Assembly (NCBI RefSeq): GCF_000350225.1
Contig: NW_005178502.1
Span: 1-39,459 of the forward strand
Reading direction: 5' to 3'
Length of the DNA: 39,459 nt
Origin: Chondrus crispus
Lineage: Eukaryota > Rhodophyta > Florideophyceae > Gigartinales > Gigartinaceae
Shown: positions 27,162 through 36,897 of the stretch, one piece after another
Layout: every line of letters begins with the position of its first letter
Numbering within the stretch: position 1 is the stretch's first letter
Translations under genes and position numbers: made by a program
Notes under the pieces: generated by a model
The model's input: only the letters and a program-made list of their open reading frames with translations
The model's database searches: none
Told to the model about the DNA's origin: nothing

Positions 27162-28090
27162 GTACAATCCAAACTATCGCCAAATCGAGAATGATACAAG
27201 GCCTTCCACCATCCCTCGCCTCAACACGCAGCCCACTGTCATGCTCCGCATGCGCACACGCAAAGCAGCGACCGGCACGCCATGCCCGCACTCAACATCA
27301 CTACAGCACAGGTGAATACCTAAGCTCCGATACATGCGGCGGCATCCACCCTCGATCCAACCACGGCAATCACCACTTCCTCACGTACATTGACGCGGCA
27401 TCCCGGTACGTCATGCTTCATTTTCTCAGAACGAGAAGCGAAGTCAGCACCATCATGCCACAATTTTTTGCCCTAATGAAACAGCGCAACCGCCTCCCGC
27501 GTTTCTACTGCACTGATAACGCACGCGAATTCAAGTCCAACCACGCATTGCAGACATACGCCTCCTTAGGCATCAAGTACGAGAATTACACACCGCACCA
27601 ACCCCAGGAAAATTCAATTGCAGAGAGAATTAATCAAACTCTCATGAACGCCGCCAGAGCCAACCGCCATCACGCCAACCTCCTTGACGCGTACTGCGAA
27701 GACGCAGTACGCGACGCAGCGTACAAATATAACATCATCCCCCACCACGCAACGGGATAAGCCCCCCACTCCCTGTAGCACACACGAAAAGCGCAACCCA
27801 AACAACTTTTAATCTTTGGACAACTGGGAACGATCCTTATCTACGGCACCAAAAAGAAACTTGACACACGCAGCCGTACAGTACGATACATGTACTCCAA
27901 CAGCCCCCAATCGATAACAGTGCAAGACACGCACACTCACAAGTACCAAATCACTCGCACGCAAGACTTTCATCCTTACACAAAAGCACACGACCCGCGG
28001 TCAGCACCACAGCAGTCCTCCGCACCTCACCAGCTACACCAATCCCACTCACCACACCCGACCCACGTACCAGACAGGAAGCTAGAACTT
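27162..28090 (+). pseudogene. Copia-2 integrase
   Basis: It resumes after gypsy-2: IQTIAKSRMIQGL, the Cys pair LSCSACAHAK, then core residues SSDTCGG, CTDNAREF and ENSIAERINQT. TAA at 27758-27760 and TAG at 27776-27778 interrupt the region that matches copia-1 HNGIRALPHNKWH; the second fits TGG to TAG. The C-terminal part (LLIFGQLGTILIYGTKK, RTVRYMYSNSP) is still recognisable, and a frameshift near 28080 precedes RT. Confidence 0.88.
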
Positions 28091-29662
28091 ACCCAGACGC
28101 GGCCCAATGGGCACAAGCACACGACGCAGAACTGGATAAATTAGACAACACCGAAACCATCCAATGGCTAGCAAACACACAACTCCCCAAGCATACAAAG
28201 TTGATACCCCTCACCATGACGTTTCGATACATTCGAGACCACACCGTCACCGTCACCGCACCAAAAGCGCGATGCGCAGCCAGAGGCGACCGCATGACCC
28301 CAGGCAAGCACTATGATCCAGAGCAAGTAACGACCTATATGGCAGACAAGACCACAGTACACCTATTGCTCGCCATCGCCGCCTCACGCAACTGGTCTCT
28401 CGAGCACATGGACATCAGCTCAGCATACCTCCACGAAAAATTCCTCCAGACAAAACCAGTGTACATCAAGCAACACCCCCGCTTTGACGGGACCCTCAAA
28501 CATCCAGGCAAAGCGGGACTTCTCATACGCAATATATATGGCACACCGCAGGCAGCACGAATTTACCACGACGGCCTGTCCAACCATCTGACCTCACACG
28601 GATACCCACCTACTCAGGCAGACCCCTGCCTCTTCTACAAAAAATCCGACCAAGGTCTGATCCTCGTAGCCATTAACATGGATGATTTCCTCTCAGCAGC
28701 ATCCTCCTAAACGCTGCAAGACGAGATCCACATCGTCCTCACAGCCAAGTACAAAATCAAGCGCCTTGGCTTTCCAGCAAAATACCTCAAATGGCACGTA
28801 CAACGACTCGAAAACGGCACCATACACATATCCCTACAAAACGTTGTCCGAACCACACTCATCAAAACGGGCATGCTCTCCTCCAACGCAAAACGCACAC
28901 CGCTACCACCCAAAGCGGCTTTTACATACACAGAAGAGGATCCACTCCTGGACCCACAGCAATCATTCCTCTTTAGACAGACAATAGGTGATCTCCGTTA
29001 CTTAGCAGACAGCACAAGACCCGAAATACACCCCGCTGTTAGCATGCTCGCATCCGTCATGCACAAACCTGCACGTACGCACAAAAACCACCTCCACTGG
29101 CTACTGCGTTACCTAAGCGGTACAGAACACTACGGCATCCTGTTCAAGGCCAGCACATCGAACACCCGTCCCAGCCTCCGCACATACAGCGACTCGGACT
29201 TTGATAATGACCACGCACGCCGCTCCAGAACAGGAATTGTACACATGTTCCACGACGCTCCATAAGCTGGACTTCGGCACGACAATCAGTAGTCGCCGAC
29301 TCCACGTGTGAAGCCGAATACTTGGCAGCGACAGCGGCAACAAAACAAGCACATTGGCTTCGCCGCCTCCTTGTCGATGCGCACACGCCGGAAACCCAAC
29401 CAACCCCCCTTTACGTAGACAACAAGGCCGCGATCCTCGTGGCCCAAAACTCGGCTCCAACCAAACGCCGAAAATTCATTGACATCAAACACCACCTCAT
29501 ACAGAACCACATACAAAGAGGAACGGTCAAGATTCAACACATACCATCCGAGGAAAACGTAGCCCACTACTTCACAAAACCCCTCGGACCCCAACGCACA
29601 CAAAACCTCCTCAACAAACTCAGCCTCGTCGACCCAAAACCCCTATTGGCGAACCCGGGGAC
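28091..29662 (+). pseudogene. Copia-2 reverse transcriptase and RNase H
   Basis: It starts at the conserved PDAAQWAQAHDAELDKLD. RT motifs: TYMADKTTVHLLLAIAAS, MDISSAYLHEKF, NIYGTPQAA and INMDDF. TAA at 28708-28710; reading resumes in frame with KYKIKRLGFPAKYL, LRYLADSTRPEI and the RNase H start TYSDSDFDNDHARRS. A frameshift near 29260 leads to STCEAEYLAA, YVDNKAAIL and TKPLGPQRTQN. Compared with copia-1 it is equally conserved but carries more breaks. Confidence 0.88.
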
Positions 29663-29802
29663 TGTCAGACCGCACAATCACATTCGCCAATAGTCATTTT
29701 GTAGTTTCAGACCGCACAGGACAGTCTGTCCCGCAGGGAACAGACTTATAACCAACGAGCGACGACGAGTAAACGAGGAGTCATCGGTCTCCTGTTCACC
29801 CA
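29663..29802 (+). repeat. 3' LTR of copia-2
   Basis: 140 bp, TGTCAGACCGCACA...TTCACCCA, followed by the duplication attgg. It contains two copies of TCAGACCGCACA 42 bp apart; the 5' LTR keeps only one. The weak purine stretch GGGGA precedes it. Confidence 0.9.
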
Positions 29803-29871
29803 ATTGGGATGAAAACACCAGAAATGACACGCTGGGGAAATGCGGAAGCGCGTATGTAATCGAGTTGCGTT

Positions 29872-30138
29872 TTGTGGCGATCCAGGCTTCATGTGTGGAG
29901 AAGTACAGTAAGCAGTTGCGGAAACAATGGATTCGGGCTGTCGACTGCACGGGATGAACTGTTTGTCCTGATCTATGGAGTGTATTGCTCCTCTGAGAGC
30001 GGTAAGCCCAAAGCCGCTCGTGCTGGCTCGGGAATATTTATTGGAATGTTGGGGAATTTCAAAACGGGAGGCATTGTGCGGACCGTGGCAGATACGGAGG
30101 GAATCTGTAAACGAAGGCGGAAACAGTGGTGGAGATGA
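29872..30138 (+). pseudogene. Possible relic of an RNase H1-like domain
   Basis: A plus-strand frame with CSSESGKPKAARAGSGIFIG, which resembles the N-terminal beta-hairpin of RNase H1-type domains (YTDGxCSxNG..RAGxGxFxG). The expected catalytic TDG is replaced (IYGVYC), and the rest is not followed, so it is non-functional if real. It could come from another retroelement or a host gene fragment. The minus strand here should also hold the 5' continuation of copia-3, which I could not trace convincingly. Confidence 0.3.
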
Positions 30139-30655
30139 CGATGGAATCGTGACAATTCCAAGCACGCGCACAGTAAGCAGGGCGATAAGGTGAGACGTAG
30201 GGGCTTTAATGCTGACACTTTGATTGTCGCGTTTCTGACATTTTTGAATGACGTTGCTTGTTTGTATTATCACTGTCCGCGTTGCCCCTACACATGACAG
30301 TCACTGCCATATCAAAGATACATACAGTACCTTCGAAGTACCTTCGTACATGTGCCCCCAAGCCCTACCCTTGGTACTTCAAGTGCGCGGTCGCCGCATT
30401 GTTTATATGGGACAATCGCCATGAACCAAGGTTTCTCAATCACGACACTTGAGGGCTGTAGACTTCACTCAGTCTCCTCAAGGCTCGGGCCAAACCTTGC
30501 GGAGATGGTCTTGCAGTGGAGACAGTGTGAATGCTGCCAGGCGATTTAGAAGTAGAAGTACCCAAGGGTACAGTATGTACGATAGCCACGCTCTTGCACG
30601 GTGACGCGCAATGTAACGCGCTATTTTACACAGTGCGCGAAACGCCGTTGCTTAT
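30139..30655. other. Intergenic DNA, nothing recognised
   Basis: No frame with a motif on either strand. It contains short palindromic GTACCTTCGAAGTAC-like sequence near 30329-30345 and no transposon signature that I can see. Confidence 0.5.
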
Positions 30656-30934
30656 GTGTTTGTTTACAAGCGGCATCCTTACATGAGGATGCACACGCAC
30701 AATTTTTGCTGCCACTCGATGGCGTGCTCGATGGCGTGCGTAAGAGGCGTTTTCGCATGTCTTTGCTCTGATGCGCCTTCATGTCAAGGCTGTATTCCTA
30801 CGCGCATCCTCAGTTCCGACAAGTACAGTAATATCTCGATGCCATACCACGTATTCAACCGATGCAAGTGCAGCAAAGACAAGTACCTCCTCCCCCCACC
30901 TCCTGTCACGACCTCAGTCTACTTCACAAAATAA
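30656..30934 (+). CDS. Small cysteine-rich frame, doubtful
   Basis: 92 codons with 11 cysteines (e.g. NFCCHSMACSMACV, CLCSDAPSCQGC), ending within an AATAAA-containing sequence (30930-30935). No signal peptide is obvious and I do not recognise it. It may be chance; its placement convergent with the lyase-like gene and directly at a poly(A)-like signal is the only support. Confidence 0.2.
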   Translation: MFVYKRHPYMRMHTHNFCCHSMACSMACVRGVFACLCSDAPSCQGCIPTRILSSDKYSNISMPYHVFNRCKCSKDKYLLPPPPVTTSVYFTK

Positions 30935-30970
30935 ATGACTGCACGCCTGCGCATTACATTGTCATTTATT
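30930..30970. terminator. Inverted repeat with poly(A) signals on both strands
   Basis: AATAAATGAC (30930-30939) and GTCATTTATT (30961-30970) form a perfect 10-bp inverted repeat around 21 bases, placing AATAAA on each strand. On the minus strand the signal lies about 125 bases past the stop of the lyase-like gene, a usual 3'-end distance. Confidence 0.45.
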
Positions 30971-31093
30971 CAACATGATACGATTGGGACAACAAATCCT
31001 GTATCACTACTGAGAGAACTGCACTTGGGACAATGGCGGCTAAAACTTTTGCGAACGTATAGACCCCCATCCCATTTCACACGTACTGCCCTA

Positions 31094-34000
31094 TCAACCC
31101 CAGTTTGTTCTCAGCAGCGAATACGTCAGCCTCACTCTAGCTGTATCCCCATGGTATGACTTTTCTGGTACACCCACAGCGACAAAGTATGGTCTATGCT
31201 TTCTTAAATCCACATGCAGGTCCGTTCGGAATCGTCTGCACATATCGCGTGGTCCGCTTTGAGCGACCAACACACAGTCCCTCGCCACATACCGCTCATC
31301 CGCCACGTCAGCATCCCCGCAGTCGTACACCGATATCTCTGTCTCCACATTCGTTCCACGTCGCGAGCATGTGCTAAAACGCTCCACTCTTCTGCTGCGC
31401 CGCCCGCTTTTCGCCGTAATTTTGAAGGTCGCTTGCAACGGTAGCATCGTATTGTTATGAAGGAATCGCCTCGAGTCGTTGCTCATTGTTCCGGTATCCA
31501 AGTCGACAGTCTCGCGGAATAACAGCGGGATTGCAGCCAATGGCTGTGATACCATGGGGGGTTTTGCGGACGCCACATGACTCAGGACGTGACTTGATGG
31601 AGATACTTCAAACGATCGCAACATGTTTTTGTAACTCACCTCTACTTTAAGAGGATTTCCAGTGTCAAGCTTGCTCATCGCAAAGCCGTTTTTGTTTCCG
31701 TCGTGCGGATTGAAACCCATAAAGAACAGTTCATCCTTTCGTCCTTGGCTTCTCACCACAATACGGATGTGGTCAGTGTCGACCTTTTCAGTCCGGAAGT
31801 CTACTTGATGTCCCAATGTCATGACGTGTATGTCAACTTGTTGCCTCACATCTGCAGACTTCAGCGTGATCATGCACTGGTTTTGGTGACACGCGGACTT
31901 TTGTGCTTCGACATCAACCTTCTCGTCGAGCATCAGATACGATTCGAAGACGTGCTTATCACCAGAAGTCATCCCGAAGCGATCCACCACAAGAAAGTAC
32001 CCGGGCGCGTCTACACAACGCACCAAGGCAGTAGAGCGTACTCCATACTCCACCTTTGCACGTGTTCTGTATTCTCTTTTCCAGGTCCACATCCCCATGA
32101 ATCCCATATCCGGGTCCCCGTGCATGTTTGACTCGCTTCGTCCAAAGCCAATATCGCTGCCGTCATCACCTTCCGGCCACCCAAATTCACGTGGGTCTCC
32201 AGTTTCGGGAACCGTAAATCTTGTCGGTACCCTCTTGCTGGTTCCATTCGGCGTGTATTCTACAATGTACGTCAGGGGCGGGGAAGCTCCAGGCCACGGC
32301 CGTGCCCATTGTACATTGTATGCGTACGTCAAGTTGGCACAAGCAAGAACCACCTCGCCATCATCCGTCACTTTCATCATTCTTACTGATGGGGCCTTCT
32401 CATCCTGCGCCAATCCATCCACATGCATAAGGCTGTGTTTGCGAGAATCAATATTGTTCAACCATGGCAGGTCGGCAATCCATGTTTTCCTAAACACTGT
32501 AAACGTGAAAATCCCGCGATCGGCATTGTCATGCCCCGGGAAGAACGCATCCGGTCTCGCATCAAAATGAACCAAGGTTGAACTCTCTTTCAGATCATTT
32601 CTGGCGATGAGCAAGCCGCGACGAGGCGAATAAACCGATTTTGGAATCAAATTCTTCTTATCCGTTTCCATGGTTTCAAGTGACTCGGCACTTGTGCCGT
32701 GTTCATCACCAAAAAATGTCATTTGAACCATCGTCTGGAACCAGAGGATGCGACATGGTGGATCGACTTTGAATTCCGGATGCATGCGCTGCCGCCACAT
32801 CATATTCGTTAACGCGCCTTTCGGATATGCGTACCGGAACAAACCTATATGAGACGGGTATCCCAATCCCCCACCGCCTGCATGGCCGATGAGACTCCCA
32901 CACTGCCAGGGTTCGTACATCTGTGCAGCGTTGTGGATAAAGTTTCGAAACCTTGGCGTGTCAATGGTCGCAACACCACGACGATGTGCAGCCACAGCAC
33001 CCAAGGATCCCTCACGGAACGCGATGAAATATGAATAGCCGTCTTCAAACGTCGAGCCGTCAGGGTATATCGAGTGAGCCATGTAGGCTTTGATCATTGC
33101 CGTGAACCTTGTATTTAATGCAGCGTTGAACCCAGCCTCACCTTCGGATTCCAACACAGCAGATGCGTAGGTATCAAAGTCAGTATCTCCTTCAATAGCG
33201 AGATTAGCAATGTACAAGTTAGAATGATACATTGCCCAGTTGGAGAAGATACGATGCGGATGCAAGACAGCATTGGGAGAGTCGCGATCCGACGACGGGG
33301 AATTCCCCCACGAGTATCGTTTAAGCACAAGCAGAGCAACAGCCGACCTGACAACTCTTCTCTGCACTGGGGTCATGTCAGCATACAAGACGTCATAAGC
33401 AAGAGCGATGCCACTGGTGGCAGTGAACCAGTCGTTCATCACGTCCCATTTACGGGTGTAATCCCACAGATAGCCGCGCCCCGGACCATCGGTACATGTA
33501 GGATTGCAGTGATAGGCGCGATGGGCGAGGGCCACTTTAGCCCAATTAACCGTGGCAGCGATGCAAGTGTCTATCATGTTTGGCGGTAAGAATCGAACCC
33601 TTTCATCGCCGCCGGCCAGTTTGACTCTTTTCCTCGACACACTCGCCCAAAAAGCACAGAGGAAGAACGAAGCAGCGCCTTTCTCATCAGATATGAGCAG
33701 CATTTCGGCCAGCGGGAGAATCTTGGCCATCTGGGTCTCATTTAAAACGGAAAGGTCTTTGATATGACCTGTGTACAAATCGGTGATATTTCCAAGATTT
33801 GCTAATGTTGCAATATGCGAAGAAGTAGGACCGATATGAAGACTGGAGAGTCGGTGAACACGAGACCAGGACGTGGCCTGATCAAAGGTTGCATTGTCGG
33901 CGTATCGGGTTAGTAAAGCATCCCATTCATCTGCGCTGACAATAATGCGAGGATGTACACCAGGTGCAAAAGCTGGCGATGGTGCAGGAGTTGGACCGAT

Positions 34001-34201
34001 GGGACCGAAGAGGAGGTCTGAAACCGGGGCGGACTCGGAGAAAATAGTCGCTGTGACGGCATTCGGGGAAAGTTTGAGAGAACGAGAGATGGAGAGAGTC
34101 TTCAAGGAGAAAGAGGCGGCATTAAGCGGACGGCGGGAAATGAAGAGCAGTAGCGGCACGGAACTAACGAGGAGGACGACAGAGTTACGGAGGATTTTCA
34201 T
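31094..34201 (-). CDS. Heparinase II/III-like polysaccharide lyase superfamily protein
   Basis: An uninterrupted 1035-residue frame. A hydrophobic N-terminus (residues 7-21, VVLLVSSVPLLLFIS) after MKILRN looks like a signal peptide or membrane anchor. A region typical of uronate lyases and epimerases with an alpha/alpha toroid follows: HPRIIVSADEWDALL (83-97), WDVMNDWFTATSGIALAYDV (251-270), SNWAMYHSNLYIANLAIEG (319-337) and YPDGSTFEDGYSYF (378-391). A heparinase II/III-like beta-sandwich part follows: VYSPRRGLLIARND (522-535) and FFPGHDNADRGIFTF (552-566), the H..AD..F signature. The C-terminal 430 residues look beta-rich. Candidate catalytic residues are H325, Y388 or Y390 and H556, by position only. 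It probably acts in the secretory pathway or wall on a sulfated or uronic polysaccharide; lyase versus epimerase cannot be told. It is longer than bacterial heparinases (about 650-800). Confidence 0.75.
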   Translation of the reverse strand: MKILRNSVVLLVSSVPLLLFISRRPLNAASFSLKTLSISRSLKLSPNAVTATIFSESAPVSDLLFGPIGPTPAPSPAFAPGVHPRIIVSADEWDALLTRYADNATFDQATSWSRVHRLSSLHIGPTSSHIATLANLGNITDLYTGHIKDLSVLNETQMAKILPLAEMLLISDEKGAASFFLCAFWASVSRKRVKLAGGDERVRFLPPNMIDTCIAATVNWAKVALAHRAYHCNPTCTDGPGRGYLWDYTRKWDVMNDWFTATSGIALAYDVLYADMTPVQRRVVRSAVALLVLKRYSWGNSPSSDRDSPNAVLHPHRIFSNWAMYHSNLYIANLAIEGDTDFDTYASAVLESEGEAGFNAALNTRFTAMIKAYMAHSIYPDGSTFEDGYSYFIAFREGSLGAVAAHRRGVATIDTPRFRNFIHNAAQMYEPWQCGSLIGHAGGGGLGYPSHIGLFRYAYPKGALTNMMWRQRMHPEFKVDPPCRILWFQTMVQMTFFGDEHGTSAESLETMETDKKNLIPKSVYSPRRGLLIARNDLKESSTLVHFDARPDAFFPGHDNADRGIFTFTVFRKTWIADLPWLNNIDSRKHSLMHVDGLAQDEKAPSVRMMKVTDDGEVVLACANLTYAYNVQWARPWPGASPPLTYIVEYTPNGTSKRVPTRFTVPETGDPREFGWPEGDDGSDIGFGRSESNMHGDPDMGFMGMWTWKREYRTRAKVEYGVRSTALVRCVDAPGYFLVVDRFGMTSGDKHVFESYLMLDEKVDVEAQKSACHQNQCMITLKSADVRQQVDIHVMTLGHQVDFRTEKVDTDHIRIVVRSQGRKDELFFMGFNPHDGNKNGFAMSKLDTGNPLKVEVSYKNMLRSFEVSPSSHVLSHVASAKPPMVSQPLAAIPLLFRETVDLDTGTMSNDSRRFLHNNTMLPLQATFKITAKSGRRSRRVERFSTCSRRGTNVETEISVYDCGDADVADERYVARDCVLVAQSGPRDMCRRFRTDLHVDLRKHRPYFVAVGVPEKSYHGDTARVRLTYSLLRTNWG

Positions 34202-34270
34202 GGGGTAGGAACAGGATGGAAAATGCTGATGCTATTGAAAGGGAACGGACGGAGGGGAAGAGAACGCAGG

Positions 34271-34276
34271 TTATAA
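34271..34276 (-). promoter_or_regulatory. TATA-like motif upstream of the lyase-like gene
   Basis: TTATAA, its own reverse complement, about 70 bases before the ATG, followed on the coding strand by a pyrimidine-rich leader. Weak evidence. Confidence 0.25.
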
Positions 34277-34678
34277 GGCGAAAACGTTGTGTGAGACACA
34301 GAGATGATACGGAGGCGGGCAGGGAAAGGGGGCGAAAAAGGACAGCAGACGCCCACGGCGAGGCATGCTAAGGGAGCGTGGTGAAGGAAAGAAGCGGGAT
34401 AGTTCGGTAGAGGAGATGCATTGCCAGAGGAGATGTGGGACGGAGGAAGGGATGCGTCAGTTTGCAGCAAGGAGCGTCGACCCTTGCCGGTGAGGACATG
34501 TGCGTTCCTTGCTCAGGAGTAGGATGAGGAAGGAGGAGGTCGGAGAGGAGAGGCAGCGGTTGGCTGAACAGCATCCGGCTCCTAGGAATACAGTGCAGCA
34601 ATGCGGCACACGTGTACTGGGTTACCCTTTTAAGCGTTTGCGCGCAAATTCCATCGCTCTTGATGCTCCGGAAGTCCG

Positions 34679-34703
34679 CCCCCCCCCCCCCCCCCCCCCC
34701 CCC
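34679..34703. repeat. Homopolymer of 25 C
   Basis: An uninterrupted C run. Its length is unreliable in most sequencing methods, and it is a possible weak point of the assembly between the two retrotransposon clusters. Confidence 0.9.
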
Positions 34704-35503
34704 AAAGGTCTGTTTAGCATCAAGTTTCGACTACAAATTCGCACAGCTACAGTTTTGGAGAGAGATTTTACTTTTTCCGTCCTGTCTTACCCATTAGTTC
34801 CCACCGCACGTTTATCGCACCATCTGAATATCCCAACCTCGCAAAACTCAACGCCCCACTCCCGCTTGACTACAGTCAGTGCTTATCGACTACCGGACGC
34901 CACGGCTCGCTATCACAGGTTCAATCTCTTAGTCATCCCACTTTCCCTTAAATTTTTGCGGTATGGCCGATATCCTGTTCTGGAGTACCTTCCATGAGCT
35001 CATGGATATAGCGGGTAGAAAACATATTCTTATCTGAATACCAGATCGAGTATGGCTGTATTCGTGTAGTCGTAGCAAAAGAGATCGCCCTCGTCCCGCC
35101 ATGGGTCGTTCGATCTCGAATATTTCATTTAACCTTCATTCGTTTCCGGAATGCGCACCTTGTCCACGGCCTTTGCTTCAAGACAATTTATTCACAGTAT
35201 TCAATTAACGGAAGTACAAGTTACAGATCTTCACATAGAATGAACCTTCCGTACAATGTGGACGCAACCAACTTGCCAGAAAGGATACAGAAAATGCAAT
35301 CAGGTACGCGATAGTATCGAGAGCATTCAAGAACGGAAATCATCGTGCCGCATTGTTCTTGCGAGTAGGCCACAGCATTGGACAAACTTTTACGCAATAA
35401 TTCAAATAAAATTGTATCCAAAACAACTACAGGTACTTCTGAAACTGGCTTCCTCTGTGGTGCAAGGAACGATGGTCCGATGTTTACTGAGGCTAGAGGT
35501 CGG

Positions 35504-35640
35504 TGTGGTTCCATCAGATAAGGCAGCCCTCACAGATAAGGCCTACAGCCATTTAGGGCTACCACAGCAAACAGAATAAAGTCGCCGTCGCCTCCGCCAC
35601 CTTCGGGGGTCGGAGGCATCGGTCTGATCTTGGCATCACA
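35504..35640 (+). repeat. 5' LTR of copia-1
   Basis: 137 bp, TGTGGTTCCATCAGAT...GGCATCACA. It lacks the 59-bp stretch between the two TGGTTCCATC copies of the 3' LTR. AATAAA at 35575-35580 is a possible poly(A) signal. Confidence 0.9.
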
Positions 35641-35653
35641 GGTTATGGGCACC
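35641..35653 (+). promoter_or_regulatory. Primer-binding site of copia-1 (internal tRNA-iMet fragment)
   Basis: GGTTATGGGCACC directly after the LTR, identical to copia-2; complementary to an initiator-Met anticodon stem-loop. Confidence 0.8.
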
Positions 35654-35765
35654 ACACACTACCACTGACAACCGATCCGCGGCACAAAAACACCAATCCA
35701 CACCGCGATAAACAGCAGCGCAACGACTAAACAACCTCCCACGTCCCCGCACACAGGAAACCGAC

Positions 35766-36215
35766 ATGACAGATCCACAAACAACCACAGCGGGACAGCT
35801 CCCGCGCCTCGACACAACTAACTATACTTTTTGGTTCGACGCACTGGAAATCTACGCACGGACAATCGACGCCGTCGAACAGATCAACGCACCCCACACA
35901 CCAGACCCCGATTCAGGCACGGAGGGCTCAAACCGACAAAAAGCAGACCAACTACGCCGAGCCATCATGCAAAGCCTAACACCGCACATCATCAGGACAC
36001 TACCACCCCACATACTCCGGTACGAACCGAACGCAATCTGCCGAATCATAAGAGTAGTCTTTGACACAACATCAACCGAAAATCATGAGATGTTGGACGC
36101 TGAAGCCAGAAGCATCAAATACGAACCCGGAATCCAACTCAAAGACTATGTCAGTCAGCATCGGGAACTCAGGTACAAGATGCAAGTTGCACGCTACTCC
36201 AATATAGATGACGAA
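35766..36215 (+). pseudogene. Copia-1 Gag N-terminal half
   Basis: 150 codons from ATG 35766 (MTDPQTTTAGQLPRLDTTNY), aligning along its length with copia-2 Gag (...QLKDYVSQHRELRYKMQVARY against LEQYISAHEQIRMKMITARY). It reaches the gypsy-1 LTR at codon 150 and reads a few codons into it before a stop. Its natural continuation is at 5913/5918, where RTTVRYMIQGL matches KTTVEFLIDGL of copia-2 exactly at the break. Confidence 0.92.
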
Positions 36216-36884
36216 TGTGGTACAACTCTCCTCAAACCCTAGCGGGCGAGAGACTCGGAGGATGAGCCGAGGGAGCTCGCGACGCGAGACGCGCGGCGCG
36301 CGGTAACCGATCGGACGAGCTCGCGAAAAGGGAGTGGCTCACTGGCCGGTTACGCGCAGTCGCCCCGTGGTGCGTGAACGGGAGCGACCGGTAACGGGTT
36401 AGAAGCCATCGCGCGCGATAGACAACCGAAACGGACGTATATAGGCGCGAAAGGGACGGGGGCGAGCTTGCCCCAGTTTACTGGTGGGGACGGGTGTCAG
36501 GTCTTAACCCCTCAGAGGGACGCCTCGGACACCTGTCCCAGTATACAGTACCTGCCGCCTAGTGCGTACCAGATACTGTACGCCATTAAAAAAACTAGCG
36601 CCTCAATTCCTAATTACCGCGCGGACGCTGCGGCTACACGTGTGTACTACTGTACACACGCGCTGCTTACAGACTACCGCACGGATGCCACGTGTGCTAG
36701 CGTACACGCGTCATACTGGTAGACTACCGCTTGGCCGACACGTGCACTACTGTACACGTACGCCAGATTACGACCGCTCGGCACGCGCGCGCTCCCTACA
36801 CGTGGGCACACCCGCCCACGTGTCCACCGTGCACGGCCGCACTGTTAATAATCTCCCCGCGCGCGCGTCCGTCGTTATACTACA
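36216..36884 (-). repeat. 3' LTR of gypsy-1
   Basis: 669 bp with no difference from 5244-5912 that I can find. LTR pairs are identical at insertion, so the insertion is young or the copies are recent duplicates. Confidence 0.95.
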
Positions 36885-36886
36885 GA

Positions 36887-36897
36887 CCCCCTTCCTT
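36887..36897 (-). promoter_or_regulatory. Polypurine tract of gypsy-1
   Basis: AAGGAAGGGGG on the minus strand, two bases before the 3' LTR. Confidence 0.65.

Larger units (their letters stand above)
11157..29802 (+). mobile_element. Copia-2 (Ty1/copia) carrying nested gypsy-2
   Basis: The LTRs at 11157-11254 and 29663-29802 are bounded by the perfect duplication attgg (11152-11156 and 29803-29807). The internal order is primer site, Gag, protease, integrase, RT, RNase H. Gypsy-2 sits in the GAG-pre-integrase segment; removing it restores the frame across WHIRLNHAPLRT to IQTIAKSRMIQGL. Without gypsy-2 the element is about 4.65 kb. Confidence 0.95.
34202..35503. other. Upstream flank of the lyase-like gene, no gene seen
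   Basis: It contains an A/G-rich plus strand to about 34560 (a pyrimidine-rich promoter side for the gene), a run of 25 C at 34679-34703, and AT-richer DNA from 34900 on. A 97-codon minus frame (35221-35514) resembles nothing and crosses the copia-1 LTR edge. The last bases before 35504 should be the displaced end of the copia-3 LTR; a possible ...CACCACA end lies at 35456. Confidence 0.5.
35504..36215 (+). mobile_element. Copia-1 (Ty1/copia), left part
   Basis: 5' LTR, primer site, leader and the first 150 codons of gag. It stops at the gypsy-1 insertion with acgaa (36211-36215). Preceded by gtcgg (35499-35503), the duplication found after the 3' LTR at 9735-9739. Confidence 0.93.

Noticed and set aside
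34500..34997. 165-codon plus frame upstream of the lyase-like gene
   Set aside because: It is held open by the C homopolymer (poly-proline) and lacks any domain.
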